64,000 bases of DNA from JADLHS01 sp049840435 (GCA_049840435.1 JASGKY010000047.1:77429-141428); one strand, 5' to 3'. Shown: positions 49,189-59,045, counted from the stretch's first letter. Numbers and translations are program-made. Notes: generated by a model from the letters alone, not told the origin.

Positions 49189-50478
49189 ATGAAATTAACG
49201 ATCATCGGCACAGGTTACGTCGGGTTAGTCACGGGAACTTGTTTTGCGGAAGTGGGGCATCAGGTCATATGTGTGGATAGCGATGCCCGCAAGGTCGCTT
49301 TGCTCCAAGGCGGAGGCGTGCCCATCTACGAACCCGGTTTGGAGGAACTCATCCGCAAGAATGTTTCCGCCGGACGCTTGAGCTTCACCACTTCCACGGC
49401 CGAGGGCGTGGAAAAATCCGACGTCATCTTTATCGCCGTGCCGACCCCGCCGCAGCCGGACGGTTCGGTGGACATGAGTTTCATCGAGAAAGTTGCGCGG
49501 GAGATTGCTTCGGCCATGACGAGTTACAAAATCGTCGTGGACAAGAGCACCGTACCGGTAAAGACCGGCGACAAAGTGGCGGAGACCATCAAGCGCTACT
49601 GCAAGGCCAAGGTCGAGTTTGATGTGGTTAGTAATCCGGAATTCCTCCGCGAAGGTTTTGCCGTCGAGGATCTGATGAAGCCGGATCGTGTTGTGGTGGG
49701 CGTGCGGTCGCAACGCCCGGTGCTGGCGATGCAGGAGGTTTACGAGCCTTTCAAGGCGCCGATCATCATTACTGACATCAACTCGGCGGAACTCATCAAG
49801 CACGCGTCCAATTCCTTCCTCGCGCTCAAGATTTCATACATCAACGCCGTTTCCATCATTTGTGAGGCGACTGGCGCGAATGTCCAGCAGGTTGCAAATG
49901 GCATGGGGCTCGATGATCGCATCGGGCGGCGGTTTCTCAACGCCAGCCTCGGGTTTGGCGGCAGTTGCTTTCCGAAGGACCTTAGTGCGTTCGTCAAAAT
50001 TTCCGAGCAGATCGGCTATGATTTCCGCTTGCTCAAGGAAGTGCAGCGCATCAATGCCGAGCAGATGGACCGTTTTATCAAGAAAATCACCGAGACACTC
50101 TGGGTATTGAAGGATAAAACCATCGGTGTGCTCGGCTTGGCGTTCAAACAGAACACCGATGACGTGCGTTCTTCGCCGGCGATTGATCTGTGCCAGCGCT
50201 TGTTGAAAGAAGGCGCTACCCTCCGCGTCTATGATCCCAAAGCAATGGAAAAGGCCAAGGCCATCCTGCCCAACGTTACTTACGTGGAGAACATGAATGA
50301 TGTGGCGGCGGGGTGTGATGCGTTGGTGGTCGCCACGGAGTGGGACGAGTTTAAGAAACTTGATCTGCAGCGATCGCACGATCTGTTGTCGGCCCCGATC
50401 TTGTTCGATGGGCGGAATCTCTTCGATCCCCAGGAGATGGAAAAGCAGGGGTGGATCTACAAGAGCATCGGGCGCTGA
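49189..50478 (+). CDS. ugd: UDP-glucose 6-dehydrogenase
   Basis: Oxidises UDP-glucose to UDP-glucuronate for polysaccharides or LPS. Seen: NAD motif GTGYVGLVTG (7-16), VPTPP, SNPEFLREG, catalytic Cys260 in GFGGSCFPKD, and GLAFKQNTDDVRSSPA. 429 aa, normal. It shares one base with the following Nudix gene. Confidence 0.94.
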   Translation: MKLTIIGTGYVGLVTGTCFAEVGHQVICVDSDARKVALLQGGGVPIYEPGLEELIRKNVSAGRLSFTTSTAEGVEKSDVIFIAVPTPPQPDGSVDMSFIEKVAREIASAMTSYKIVVDKSTVPVKTGDKVAETIKRYCKAKVEFDVVSNPEFLREGFAVEDLMKPDRVVVGVRSQRPVLAMQEVYEPFKAPIIITDINSAELIKHASNSFLALKISYINAVSIICEATGANVQQVANGMGLDDRIGRRFLNASLGFGGSCFPKDLSAFVKISEQIGYDFRLLKEVQRINAEQMDRFIKKITETLWVLKDKTIGVLGLAFKQNTDDVRSSPAIDLCQRLLKEGATLRVYDPKAMEKAKAILPNVTYVENMNDVAAGCDALVVATEWDEFKKLDLQRSHDLLSAPILFDGRNLFDPQEMEKQGWIYKSIGR

Positions 50479-50891
50479 TGGGCACAAAAATCATCGAAGT
50501 CAGCGCGGGCCTTGTGTTTCGCTCCGGCCAGGTGCTCATCACTCAACGCCATGCGGATGCCCATCTCGGCGGCCTGTGGGAATTTCCCGGTGGCAAGCGT
50601 GAGTCCGGCGAGACCTTTGAGCAATGTCTCACGCGCGAGCTGCGCGAGGAACTTGGGGTTGAAGTCGTCGTTGGCGACCTGTTCGACACCATCACTCACG
50701 CCTATCCCGACCGTGCGGTCTTGTTGAAATTCTTCCTTTGCCAGTTGCCGCAGGGTGAACCGCAGCCGCTTGATTGTGCTGCTATCAAATGGGTGGATCA
50801 CGCCGGATTGGCCGTGCATGATTTTCCGGCCGCCGATGCAACTCTGTTGGACAAACTCAAGGCTACTGCCTCGCTCTGGCGGTCTTGCTGA
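50478..50891 (+). CDS. MutT-like Nudix hydrolase, 137 aa
   Basis: Nudix box GGKRESGETFEQCLTRELREELG is intact (G-x5-E-x7-REUXEEXG). The compact length, the EFPGG entry loop and the TLLDKLKA end point to a MutT-type 8-oxo-dGTP diphosphatase, cleaning oxidised nucleotides. The ATG overlaps the ugd stop (TGATG). Confidence 0.88.
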   Translation: MGTKIIEVSAGLVFRSGQVLITQRHADAHLGGLWEFPGGKRESGETFEQCLTRELREELGVEVVVGDLFDTITHAYPDRAVLLKFFLCQLPQGEPQPLDCAAIKWVDHAGLAVHDFPAADATLLDKLKATASLWRSC

Positions 50892-50980
50892 GAGCAGAAA
50901 CTTATTTACTCTGGTTTAGTTTTCGGTCGGGTTGGAGTTTCCGCCTTTCATCCTTGGAACAATTTAACCATGCTGAATGC

Positions 50981-52210
50981 ATGGAAGCCGTTGCCATTGT
51001 TGCTGTGGCGGTGGTCCTGGCATGTGCCGGGGCCAGTTGCTTCTTTTCGCTGGCGGAGACGGCGCTGTTTTCCCTGAGCAAATGGCAGGTGCGCGAACTG
51101 GCGCAGCTGGGTGGGCGCGGTGCGCTGGCGGTGCGATTGCTCGGCGAGCCCCAGGATTTGTTGGCGACAATGGTGCTGGGCAATACCTTCGCTTACGTGG
51201 GGATGTTGGCGGTTAGTTTATGGATGGGGTTGAGTGGTTTCTGGCCGCTGTGGGTTACGGTGGGGGTCGTGCTGTTTCTGGCGGTGTTTGTCGGAGAAGT
51301 AATTCCCAAAATTCTCGCCGTGCGGCGGCCTGACTTGTGGGCGCAGCGCGTGGCGCATCCAATTTCGTGGGCGCAGCGCGGAACTCGGCCGGTGCATCGG
51401 CTTGCGCAACGAGTCAACCGGGCCTTGATCAAGGCGGTGGTGCCGGCTTCGGTCAAACCCCAGCAAGGCATCACAGATGCGGATTATCAGGAGCTGGTGG
51501 AATTTGCGTTTCAGCAAGGTAACTTGGCCCGCTCAGCGCGGGATATCATTTTGCAGATCGTAAATCTGGATCACCGCACGGTGAAGGATGTGATGCAACC
51601 ACGCGCAAAAATGGCCGGCATCCCCGACGACTTATCGCTGGAAGACATGATCAAGGCTGCGCGACAACGGCGGCATCGGCGCTTGCCTATGTATGACGAA
51701 ACGCCAGATACGATCGTTGGCATCCTCAATACGCGGGCCTTGTTGCTCGATCCGGACGTGGATTTGTCCGAGGCCATCGAGTTTCCGTCGTTTGTGCCGG
51801 AGACAATGAACTTGTTGCAACTGTTTAAGAGCCTGCAGCGCCAGCGCCGTGGGATGGCAATCGTGCTTGATGAATTTGGTGGCGTCGCCGGCTTGGTGAC
51901 GATGGAAGACATCTTGGTAGAACTGGTCGGCAAATTTCATCACACGGTGGAAGCGTCAGGCTTCATCATGGAAAAGCTCGGGCCCGGACGATGGCGCGTG
52001 AACGGGACGATGCGCTTGGATGATTTCCGGCGCGAGTTTCCGGAATTGCCGCAGGTAACTGGCACGGAAACGATGGGCGGGCTGCTGGCGAAGCTGCTGG
52101 ATGTCATCCCGACTGCCGGTGAAACTGCGGTGTGGCGCGGAGTGAAACTCACGGCGCAGGCGGTGGATGAGCGCCGGGTGCGCGAGGTTTTGGTGGAGGT
52201 GGTGAAGTAA
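50981..52210 (+). CDS. CNNM/CorC-HlyC family membrane protein 1, 409 aa
   Basis: First of three tandem paralogues. Four predicted membrane segments of a DUF21/CNNM domain (EAVAIVAVAVVLACAG, FFSLAETALFSLS motif, VVLFLAVFVGEVIPK) are followed by a CBS pair (TVKDVMQPRAKMAGIP, GGVAGLVTMEDILVELVG) and a CorC/HlyC transporter-associated domain (WRVNGTMRLDDFRREF). Family members handle Mg2+ or related cations. Upstream open frame to 50885 was rejected because the signal-like region starts at MEAVAI. Confidence 0.9.
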   Translation: MEAVAIVAVAVVLACAGASCFFSLAETALFSLSKWQVRELAQLGGRGALAVRLLGEPQDLLATMVLGNTFAYVGMLAVSLWMGLSGFWPLWVTVGVVLFLAVFVGEVIPKILAVRRPDLWAQRVAHPISWAQRGTRPVHRLAQRVNRALIKAVVPASVKPQQGITDADYQELVEFAFQQGNLARSARDIILQIVNLDHRTVKDVMQPRAKMAGIPDDLSLEDMIKAARQRRHRRLPMYDETPDTIVGILNTRALLLDPDVDLSEAIEFPSFVPETMNLLQLFKSLQRQRRGMAIVLDEFGGVAGLVTMEDILVELVGKFHHTVEASGFIMEKLGPGRWRVNGTMRLDDFRREFPELPQVTGTETMGGLLAKLLDVIPTAGETAVWRGVKLTAQAVDERRVREVLVEVVK

Positions 52211-52212
52211 CC

Positions 52213-53202
52213 ATGGAAGCCAAATTGCTCATCACGCTTGGGTTGGTCAGCTGTCTGGCGCTGTCGTTTCTGCTGTCCGGCATGGAAGCGGGGGTGTTCG
52301 CGTTAAGTCGCGTGAGGGTGCGCCGATTGATGCGCGCGGGACATTCCTCGGCGCGGGTGTTGCAGCAGTTCTTGGAGAATCCGGAAAATTTCCTCTGGAC
52401 GATTGTCGTGGGGAACACGCTGGTGAATTTCGTTGTGCTTGGTTGGTTCTTCTCAACGCTTTATGGCCAGATTCCCTTTCGCTCAGGTTGGTTTGCGTTA
52501 TGGGTGGTGGTGGCGGTAGTGGTGTTTTACACCTTCTTCGATCTCTTACCGAAGATGCTGTTCCGCCTGTATCCAAATCGACTGTGCCTCATGATGGCGC
52601 GCCCCTTTCGCATTTTGCACATCGGGCTACGGCCTGTGGTGGTCGTGGTGGAATGGTGCGCCCGCCGGTTGTTGCACTGGACGGGGGGTAAACAATTTTC
52701 CGGGCATCTATTCGGCAACCGCGAAGAGTTGCGCGCGGCGACACAGGAATCCGATCAAGCCTTCTCGTCCGAGGAGCGCGTCATGATCACGCGGGTGCTC
52801 GATCTTGAGAACATGACGCTACGTCAGATCACGAAACCGCTGGCGGAAGCGGTGACGATTCCGGCGGTGGTTCCGGTTGCCGAGGCGCTAAGACTGTTCC
52901 GTGAGAGTGGGCACACGCGATTACCGGTGTGGGAGCAACGTGCCGACGGTCGTCGCATTGCGGGCCTGGTGAGTGCGGAGATGCTGATGTTCGATCCCAA
53001 TCTGGACCTAACCCGCAAGGTCGCTGAACTAATCTCCCCCGCGTTGTTTCTCGCTGAGGATTCTCGTTTAGATGCGGCGCTGGAACGCATGCAACGCGGC
53101 GGACAACGCTTGGCGGTGGTGTTGGGACGCGACGGGCGTGATATTGGCATTATCGCGCTGGAAGATATTTTGAAGACCATCTTTGGGGAGGTGCAGTTCT
53201 GA
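52213..53202 (+). CDS. CNNM family membrane protein 2, 329 aa
   Basis: Second of the cluster, directly after the first. DUF21 segment (LLSGMEAGVFALSRVRVRRLM), membrane helices, then two CBS repeats (ALRLFRESGHTRLPVWE, GGQRLAVVLGRDGRDIGIIALEDIL). The chain stops before a CorC/HlyC C-terminal domain, unlike its neighbours. Shares a 1-bp stop/start overlap with the third gene. Confidence 0.88.
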   Translation: MEAKLLITLGLVSCLALSFLLSGMEAGVFALSRVRVRRLMRAGHSSARVLQQFLENPENFLWTIVVGNTLVNFVVLGWFFSTLYGQIPFRSGWFALWVVVAVVVFYTFFDLLPKMLFRLYPNRLCLMMARPFRILHIGLRPVVVVVEWCARRLLHWTGGKQFSGHLFGNREELRAATQESDQAFSSEERVMITRVLDLENMTLRQITKPLAEAVTIPAVVPVAEALRLFRESGHTRLPVWEQRADGRRIAGLVSAEMLMFDPNLDLTRKVAELISPALFLAEDSRLDAALERMQRGGQRLAVVLGRDGRDIGIIALEDILKTIFGEVQF

Positions 53203-54554
53203 TGAACTGGAGCGAAGTCATCGAGATTCTGTTCAAGCTTCTGGCGGTGCTGGTGCTGGTGCTGCTGAATGGTTTTTTTGTGGCGACAGAATTCGCGCTA
53301 GTGAAGGTGCGGGCGACGCAATTGGATCCCTTGATTGCGCGGGGAAATCGCCGGGCGGGAATGGCGCGCCACGTTATCGCGAATCTGGATGCCTATCTGA
53401 GCGCTGCTCAACTTGGTATTACGCTGGCGAGCCTCGCGCTGGGTTGGATTGGCGAACCCATTTTCGAGGCTTTATTGAAGCCGGTCTTTGCTGGATTGAA
53501 TCTGGGTGGAGCTGAGCATGAGACCACGCGTAAGACCGTGGCGTTTGTCGTGGGGTTTACCTCCATCACATTTCTGCACATCGTCGCGGGAGAACAAGCC
53601 CCCAAATCCTTCGGAATCCGTCAACCGTTGGCTACGGCGCTGTGGGTGGCCTATCCCTTGCGCATCTTTTATTTTGTGGCTTTTCCATTCATCTGGTTAC
53701 TCAACGAGAGCTCGCTGGGGTTGTTGCGATTACTGGGAATGCAACCGGCTCACGAGCATGAAGGGGCTGCTTCCGAAGAGGAACTGCGAATTTTGGTGGC
53801 CGCTTCTCAACAGCATCTGGGCGCATCCCGCTTCAGTCGCGACATCGTTCAAAACGCGCTCGATCTTCGGAGGCGCGTGGCGCGCGACGTGATGCGGCCG
53901 CGCAAGGAACTTACGGTTTTGGACACGCAGGCGAGCATCGCGGAGTGCCTGGATGTGGCGGAAAAATCACGATATTCCCGATTTCCATTATGCGAAGATG
54001 GTGATCTCGATCGGACGTTGGGGGTGCTGCACATCAAGGATTTGTATGCGATGCGGTTGAAAGTGCGAACCGGGGCGGACCTATTACCGGCGGCGCGGAA
54101 GATCGTGTATGTGCCGGAGACAGCACGGTTGGAGAAATTGTTGCAATTGTTGCTTGAGCGGAAACTGCACCTTGCCGTTGTCGTGGATGAATATGGCGGC
54201 ACCGTCGGGTTGGTGACGATGGAGAACATCGTCGAGGAACTCGTCGGCCAGATTCAAGACGAGTTCGATCAGGAGAAGCCACTGTTGACACGCTTGACTG
54301 AAACAAGCTGGGACGTGGCGGGCGCATTGCCGTTGCACGAGTTGGAGGAACTGGTGGGAGTGCCATTGCGGGCCGAAGATGTCACGACGACCAGCGGTTG
54401 GGTGACGCAACGGCTGGGCGGCTTTCCGAAGGTCGGCGACACGATCAATATTGGGAGCTGCGAGTTACGCGTGGAGGAGCTGGAAGGCACGCGCGTGGCG
54501 CGGTTGCAAGTGACGCGGCGGACAGGGACAGTGATTCCGGAGAGCCAAAGCTAA
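53202..54554 (+). CDS. CNNM/CorC-HlyC family membrane protein 3, 450 aa
   Basis: Third member. DUF21 with NGFFVATEFALVKVRATQLD, three to four helices, a CBS pair (DVMRPRKELTVLDTQAS, EYGGTVGLVTMENIVEELVG) and a CorC-type C-terminal domain (WDVAGALPLHELEELVGVPL). Together with the two preceding genes it probably forms one transcript. The three share only moderate resemblance, so duplication is old. Confidence 0.9.
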   Translation: MNWSEVIEILFKLLAVLVLVLLNGFFVATEFALVKVRATQLDPLIARGNRRAGMARHVIANLDAYLSAAQLGITLASLALGWIGEPIFEALLKPVFAGLNLGGAEHETTRKTVAFVVGFTSITFLHIVAGEQAPKSFGIRQPLATALWVAYPLRIFYFVAFPFIWLLNESSLGLLRLLGMQPAHEHEGAASEEELRILVAASQQHLGASRFSRDIVQNALDLRRRVARDVMRPRKELTVLDTQASIAECLDVAEKSRYSRFPLCEDGDLDRTLGVLHIKDLYAMRLKVRTGADLLPAARKIVYVPETARLEKLLQLLLERKLHLAVVVDEYGGTVGLVTMENIVEELVGQIQDEFDQEKPLLTRLTETSWDVAGALPLHELEELVGVPLRAEDVTTTSGWVTQRLGGFPKVGDTINIGSCELRVEELEGTRVARLQVTRRTGTVIPESQS

Positions 54555-54561
54555 TTCTGCT

Positions 54562-55407
54562 TCACCAGCGCGCTCCCCGGATGGCAAAACCGGCTGACAG
54601 AATTGCAGTAACCGCACATAGTGCGGCGGCGGACCAAAGTCTTTCCAATGCGGCGCCGGTACCGAACAATCCCAGCAGCAAAACCCAAACGAGCAAGGGA
54701 TGGTAATCCGGCGGCAGCCGGCGCGAGCGCGAGCTTTTGTTGATCATGAAGGGCGTTGCAAATGCCAGCAGCACCAATGTTCCCAATGCCCAGCCCAGTG
54801 CATTAGTCCACGGCATGCCGTGCCAGGTGAAGGCAAATTTTGTCGGCAGCCAGATCCAAAAGTGCGTGACTTTTGTGGCAAACACATCCAACGCGAGGCT
54901 GAACAAGACCGCCAGCACTGTGGCGACGCCAATTACCCAGAAACCATAGGTTTTGGTTTTCCGCCAAGGTTTCAACCCAAGGCGTGCAACGCCGCGGGCG
55001 TTGAACACAACGATGATCCAAAGCGCGGGCATGGGCCAAGCCAGCGAGCTGAACCACACCGGTCCAATGGCCTCGGCGTAACTGAACGGCCCAAAGGGCA
55101 TGCTGGTTGCACGTCCAATTGCATGAATTCCGCCTCCTAACACCGCCACAATTGTCGCAGTAAGTAGTACCTTGTGGCCCGGTAACTGTTTTGCCTGGAC
55201 CAATAAGGTGCTGATGGCTGTAGCTACTACCAGCAAAGCTTCCGCCCGCCCAGCGCGGCCCAGCAATGGGGTTTGCGTGACGATCTGGCCAAGGACGAGC
55301 AGAAACGAGAGTAGTGCCAGTCCTGCCGCGATGCGGGTGCTCCAGACGAAGAGCTGGTCGGATGGCGTGGCTTCGAGTTGGTTGCGATCAGGGGTGGCAG
55401 CACTCAT
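54562..55407 (-). CDS. CruF-like carotenoid-biosynthesis family membrane protein (DUF422), 281 aa
   Basis: Seven or so membrane helices. Motifs GPFSYAEAIGPVWFSSLAWPMPALW and HFWIWLPTKFAFTWHGMPWTNALGW match the DUF422 family, which includes CruF carotenoid 1,2-hydratase and bacterioruberin enzymes. No other carotenoid gene lies in the window, so the function is tentative. Ends 8 bp from the convergent CNNM gene 3. Confidence 0.75.
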   Translation of the reverse strand: MSAATPDRNQLEATPSDQLFVWSTRIAAGLALLSFLLVLGQIVTQTPLLGRAGRAEALLVVATAISTLLVQAKQLPGHKVLLTATIVAVLGGGIHAIGRATSMPFGPFSYAEAIGPVWFSSLAWPMPALWIIVVFNARGVARLGLKPWRKTKTYGFWVIGVATVLAVLFSLALDVFATKVTHFWIWLPTKFAFTWHGMPWTNALGWALGTLVLLAFATPFMINKSSRSRRLPPDYHPLLVWVLLLGLFGTGAALERLWSAAALCAVTAILSAGFAIRGARW

Positions 55408-55611
55408 TTGGGCGGCGGGAAGCTAAACCAATTTTTTGCGAAGCGAAGTCCAAAATAGGACACCGCTGCGTCCGAGGCAGTTCCCTGGATGCCTTGGTTG
55501 GGCGCAGAAGTTCGGATTTTGGCCTAAATTTATGCCTGAAGCTGGTAGCGTAAATGGCGGAAACCGCAGTGCCGCAGTGGCATCAAACTTGTTTCATAAA
55601 CTGGCAGAGAC

Positions 55612-56052
55612 ATGAAACAATTATCAAATTTAGATGAGATGATGACGGCGGTGCGCTTCTGCGCCGCGCAGATGGATTCGCAATACGGCGATACTGTCTT
55701 TGACGAATGGGTCGTCATCTCGTTGAAGCAGTCGCAGCCGCGCATCCTGCATTACTTCGGCCCGCGTAATTTCGAGTTCCGGCAGAATTTTGCGCGCGAT
55801 CTCGGCACGTTGCGGGAGGCATTGTTCGGTGGCGAACATCGCCCCGGTGATTTTGAATTTGCCCGCCATGCGCGTGGCACTTATTTCGAGGCGTTCATGG
55901 CTCTGGGCAATGATGTCTATTTGATCTGCAATAACACGCGCGCCTCGATGGAGGAGATTGCGCAAAATCCCCGCTGGTTGAGCGCGCAGGTGCCGTTTGC
56001 TGACTTGAGCGAAAAGGTATGTGCGGTCGCGGATGACTCCGCGCACAATTGA
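55612..56052 (+). CDS. Conserved protein of unknown function, 146 aa
   Basis: Soluble protein with no recognised motif. Composition is balanced (FDEWVVISLKQSQPRILHYFGP, YFEAFMALGNDVYLICNN), which suggests a compact alpha/beta domain of roadblock/profilin-like size. No signal peptide. It is convergent with the exchanger gene. A plausible real gene from its clean composition, but function unknown. Confidence 0.65.
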   Translation: MKQLSNLDEMMTAVRFCAAQMDSQYGDTVFDEWVVISLKQSQPRILHYFGPRNFEFRQNFARDLGTLREALFGGEHRPGDFEFARHARGTYFEAFMALGNDVYLICNNTRASMEEIAQNPRWLSAQVPFADLSEKVCAVADDSAHN

Positions 56053-56057
56053 GCCTG

Positions 56058-57071
56058 TTACTTCAATAGGCCGACTTTCAGAAAATACAGGTAGGCTATC
56101 ACCAGCGCGAAACCCGCGATGCGTGGCAGCTTTCCTATTGTCCCAATGAAGAGCAGGTGAACCACCGCCGCGCCACCGATCAGATAAATGCCTTGCGTGA
56201 AAAGCGGAGGCAACTCGAGCGGGTGGAACAGAGCATATAATCCGATGCACAGCGGGATGCAGATGTGGCCGTCGCCGACCTGCGAGGTGTATACGACTTC
56301 CGGTTTGCGCTGCCAACCGTAATAGAGCGCGAGAATGGCGTTGGGCAGCACCATCACCCAGCCGCTGAGCCAGCCGAGATTGGCGTTGCTGAAAAAACTA
56401 TTGGTCGGTCGGGTGTCTAACCAGCCCATCAGCCAGTTGATGCTGACATAGGAGGCATACGCGCCGATGCCGAGCAGGACGAGGTTCACGCCTACCATCC
56501 AGGTGAAAGCATTTCCGCTGCTGGCATTGGTCTTCAAAACCTCGAACACGTGGAAGCATTGCCAGAACACAAATAATCCGATGAGGACCACGCCATCGTA
56601 GAAGGAGATTTTTCCGTCGTGCCCCAAAGCCCAGACCGCGCCGGTAAAGAACAGCACGGCCAGCAAAGTGAACAGCATGGAGAAGCGGTGGGTATCGGGT
56701 TTCGCCTTGGCGCTTGCGCCATCCTTTTTGGATTTGCCTTTGCCGCCGCTGGCCTTTCCGGCGGTTGCCTGCCAGAGCAACGCTGGCAGACCGATGAGCA
56801 GGGTGAGATTGGTGACGTTGTTGACCAGTGCGTTGGTCATGACTTCAGCGCCCGGGCCATGGTCGCGCGCGATCAGTAAGGCGAAGATGAGATTTCCGAT
56901 GCCCGAGCAATACGGCATGATTAGCGTGCCCAACACCGTGCCTTCGAAACCAGCCGCGCTCATGGCTTCCAGCCGCCAGATCATCAACAGGGAGGCCGCG
57001 ACGAAAATGCCGAGAAAACACCACGGCGCATACACGCCGGTGTTTTCGATTTGTTGAATCAATCCTTTCAA
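56058..57071 (-). CDS. Sodium/calcium exchanger family (CaCA) protein, 337 aa
   Basis: About ten membrane helices with two inverted ion-binding repeats: PYCSGIGNLIFALLIARD ... NNVTNLTLLIGLPAL in the first half, VMVLPNAILALYYGWQRKP in the second. A charged Lys/Ser loop (GKGKSKKDGASAKAK) separates the halves. Residues only broadly match canonical exchangers, so ion specificity is open. The start is TTG 57071; no ATG with a membrane-compatible N-terminus precedes it. Confidence 0.75.
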   Translation of the reverse strand: MKGLIQQIENTGVYAPWCFLGIFVAASLLMIWRLEAMSAAGFEGTVLGTLIMPYCSGIGNLIFALLIARDHGPGAEVMTNALVNNVTNLTLLIGLPALLWQATAGKASGGKGKSKKDGASAKAKPDTHRFSMLFTLLAVLFFTGAVWALGHDGKISFYDGVVLIGLFVFWQCFHVFEVLKTNASSGNAFTWMVGVNLVLLGIGAYASYVSINWLMGWLDTRPTNSFFSNANLGWLSGWVMVLPNAILALYYGWQRKPEVVYTSQVGDGHICIPLCIGLYALFHPLELPPLFTQGIYLIGGAAVVHLLFIGTIGKLPRIAGFALVIAYLYFLKVGLLK

Positions 57072-57187
57072 GGCGGGCGGAGTAAATCAGGTGAGAGCGG
57101 GAGTGCCAAGAACGGACTGCCGACAAGGGTGCTTAATCGCAGGCCCGCGACAGAGCGGGAAAATTTGTCACCAGGGAAAGGTTGCGG

Positions 57188-57418
57188 TCAGGGATGGTTT
57201 GAGCCTGTGACTGTGGCAAGCGGCATGGTGTGATGAACATGCGCAGCTTCTTCCGCTGCTTCACGCGCTTCCAGCTCCTGAGCGATTTCCAAGTCACTGC
57301 GATGCTCGTCTTCGCTCTGGGCTGGCCAGTCTCGCTTGACGCACAGATACAGGCTGATCAATCCACCTCCCACAATCAGCGCCATGGGAATCAGCCAGAT
57401 GTATAGCACGACGGCCAT
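57188..57418 (-). CDS. Single-helix small membrane protein, 76 aa
   Basis: One membrane helix (about 3-26), then an acidic tail (SEDEHRSDLEIAQELEAREAAEEAA). Shape resembles small subunits or accessory proteins of respiratory complexes, but nothing specific is recognised. No strong Shine-Dalgarno sequence. Two gene-free spacers flank it. Confidence 0.5.
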   Translation of the reverse strand: MAVVLYIWLIPMALIVGGGLISLYLCVKRDWPAQSEDEHRSDLEIAQELEAREAAEEAAHVHHTMPLATVTGSNHP

Positions 57419-57489
57419 AAACTACGATAAGCCCGCAGGAGAATATTGCTAGTAGGCGACGGAGATTTTTGATCGTCTGGCCTGACCAC

Positions 57490-57524
57490 ACAAAAGCACA
57501 AGAGCCGCCTGGTGGCGGCTCTTG
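57490..57524 (-). terminator. Rho-independent terminator after gltD
   Basis: CAAGAGCCGCC (57499-57509) and GGCGGCTCTTG (57514-57524) are exact complements with a TGGT loop. On the minus strand the hairpin is followed by TGCTTTTG. Confidence 0.85.
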
Positions 57525-57560
57525 TTGGATTGAATCTATTTCGATTTCCGATTTAGCAAC

Positions 57561-59045
57561 TTACGGCAAATCCGTGCTGCCCATCAGGTAACGGTCGCAT
57601 TCGCGCGCTGCGCCGCGACCTTCGTTGAAGGCCCAGACGACGAGGCTTTGACCGCGCCGACAGTCGCCGCAGGCGAATACCTTCGGATTGTTCGTCGTGT
57701 ATTTCTCGAACTCCGCCTTCGCATTGCTGCGCGGGTCGCGTTCGATGTTGAGCGCGTCGAGCAACGGCTGTTCCGGTCCAAGGAAGCCCATCGCCAGCAA
57801 CACGAGTTGCGCGGGCAGAACCTTCTCCGTGCCGGGAACGTTCTTCGGGATGAACTGGCCCTTGTCATTGCGCACCCACTCGACATCCACAATGTGAACG
57901 GCTTTTACGTGACCGTTGGCGTCGCTTTCAAATTTGGTCGCAGTCTTGAGATAAACGCGCGGATCAGCGCCGAATTTCGCAGCGGCTTCTTCCTGCCCGT
58001 AATCCATCTTATAAGTCTTCGGCCATTCGGGCCACGGATTGTCCTTGGTGCGTTCCAACGGCGGCTTGGCCATGATTTCCAATTGAATCAGCGACTTGCA
58101 GCCGTGGCGCATCGAAGTGCCGACGCAGTCCGTACCGGTGTCGCCACCGCCAATGACAACGACGTCTTTGCCAGTCGCATCAATGAAGCTGCCGTTCTTG
58201 TGGCCGTCTAGCACCGCCTTGGTGTTGGCAGTGAGAAATTCCATTGCGAAATGGATGCCCTTGAGCGGGCGACCTTCAATCGGCAGATCGCGCGGTTTGG
58301 TCGCGCCCGTCGCGAGAATCACTGCGTCAAAATCCTTGAGCAACTGATCAGCGGGGAGGTTTTTCCCGACTTCGGTGTTGCAGACGAATTTCACGCCTTC
58401 CTTCTCCAACAAGGCCAGACGGCGCAGCACGACTTCCTGCTTGTCGAGCTTCATGTTCGGAATGCCATACATGAGCAAACCGCCCGGACGATCGGCGCGC
58501 TCGAACACCGTGACTTCATGTCCCGCCTTGTTCAATTGCGCCGCCGCGCTCAAACCCGCCGGACCAGAGCCGACGACGGCGACTTTCTTGCCGGTGCGCT
58601 TCTTCGGCGGTTCCGCCACAACCCAGCCATTTTCCCAGCCGTGATCAATGATGCTGACCTCGATGTTCTTGATCGTGACCGGCGGGTTGTTCATGCCGAG
58701 CACGCACGAACCTTCGCACGGGGCCGGGCAGACGCGACCGGTGAACTCCGGGAAGTTGTTCGTCTTGTGCAGGCGTTCCAGTGCTTCCTTCCACAGGCCG
58801 CGATACACGAGATCGTTCCACTCGGGGATGAGGTTGTGGATCGGGCAGCCGCTCGCCATGCCGCTGACGAGCTGGCCGGTGTGGCAGAACGGAATACCGC
58901 AATCCATGCAGCGTGCGCCCTGTTTTTTCAGGTCGGCTTCCGGCAGGTGGAGATGAAACTCCTTGTAATCGGCGACACGTTGCAGCGGATCACGATCCTT
59001 GGGCAACTCGCGGTTGAACTCTAAAAATCCAGTTGGCTTTCCCAT
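57561..59045 (-). CDS. gltD: Glutamate synthase, small subunit
   Basis: NADPH-dependent flavoprotein subunit feeding electrons to GltB. The N-terminal [4Fe-4S] region has CMDCGIPFC and GCPIHN, and a CPAPCEGSC motif follows. Two nucleotide-binding motifs, VVGSGPAGLSAA and VVIGGGDTGTDC, are intact. At 494 aa the length is normal. The gene follows gltB with a 58-bp gap on the same strand. Confidence 0.96.
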   Translation of the reverse strand: MGKPTGFLEFNRELPKDRDPLQRVADYKEFHLHLPEADLKKQGARCMDCGIPFCHTGQLVSGMASGCPIHNLIPEWNDLVYRGLWKEALERLHKTNNFPEFTGRVCPAPCEGSCVLGMNNPPVTIKNIEVSIIDHGWENGWVVAEPPKKRTGKKVAVVGSGPAGLSAAAQLNKAGHEVTVFERADRPGGLLMYGIPNMKLDKQEVVLRRLALLEKEGVKFVCNTEVGKNLPADQLLKDFDAVILATGATKPRDLPIEGRPLKGIHFAMEFLTANTKAVLDGHKNGSFIDATGKDVVVIGGGDTGTDCVGTSMRHGCKSLIQLEIMAKPPLERTKDNPWPEWPKTYKMDYGQEEAAAKFGADPRVYLKTATKFESDANGHVKAVHIVDVEWVRNDKGQFIPKNVPGTEKVLPAQLVLLAMGFLGPEQPLLDALNIERDPRSNAKAEFEKYTTNNPKVFACGDCRRGQSLVVWAFNEGRGAARECDRYLMGSTDLP

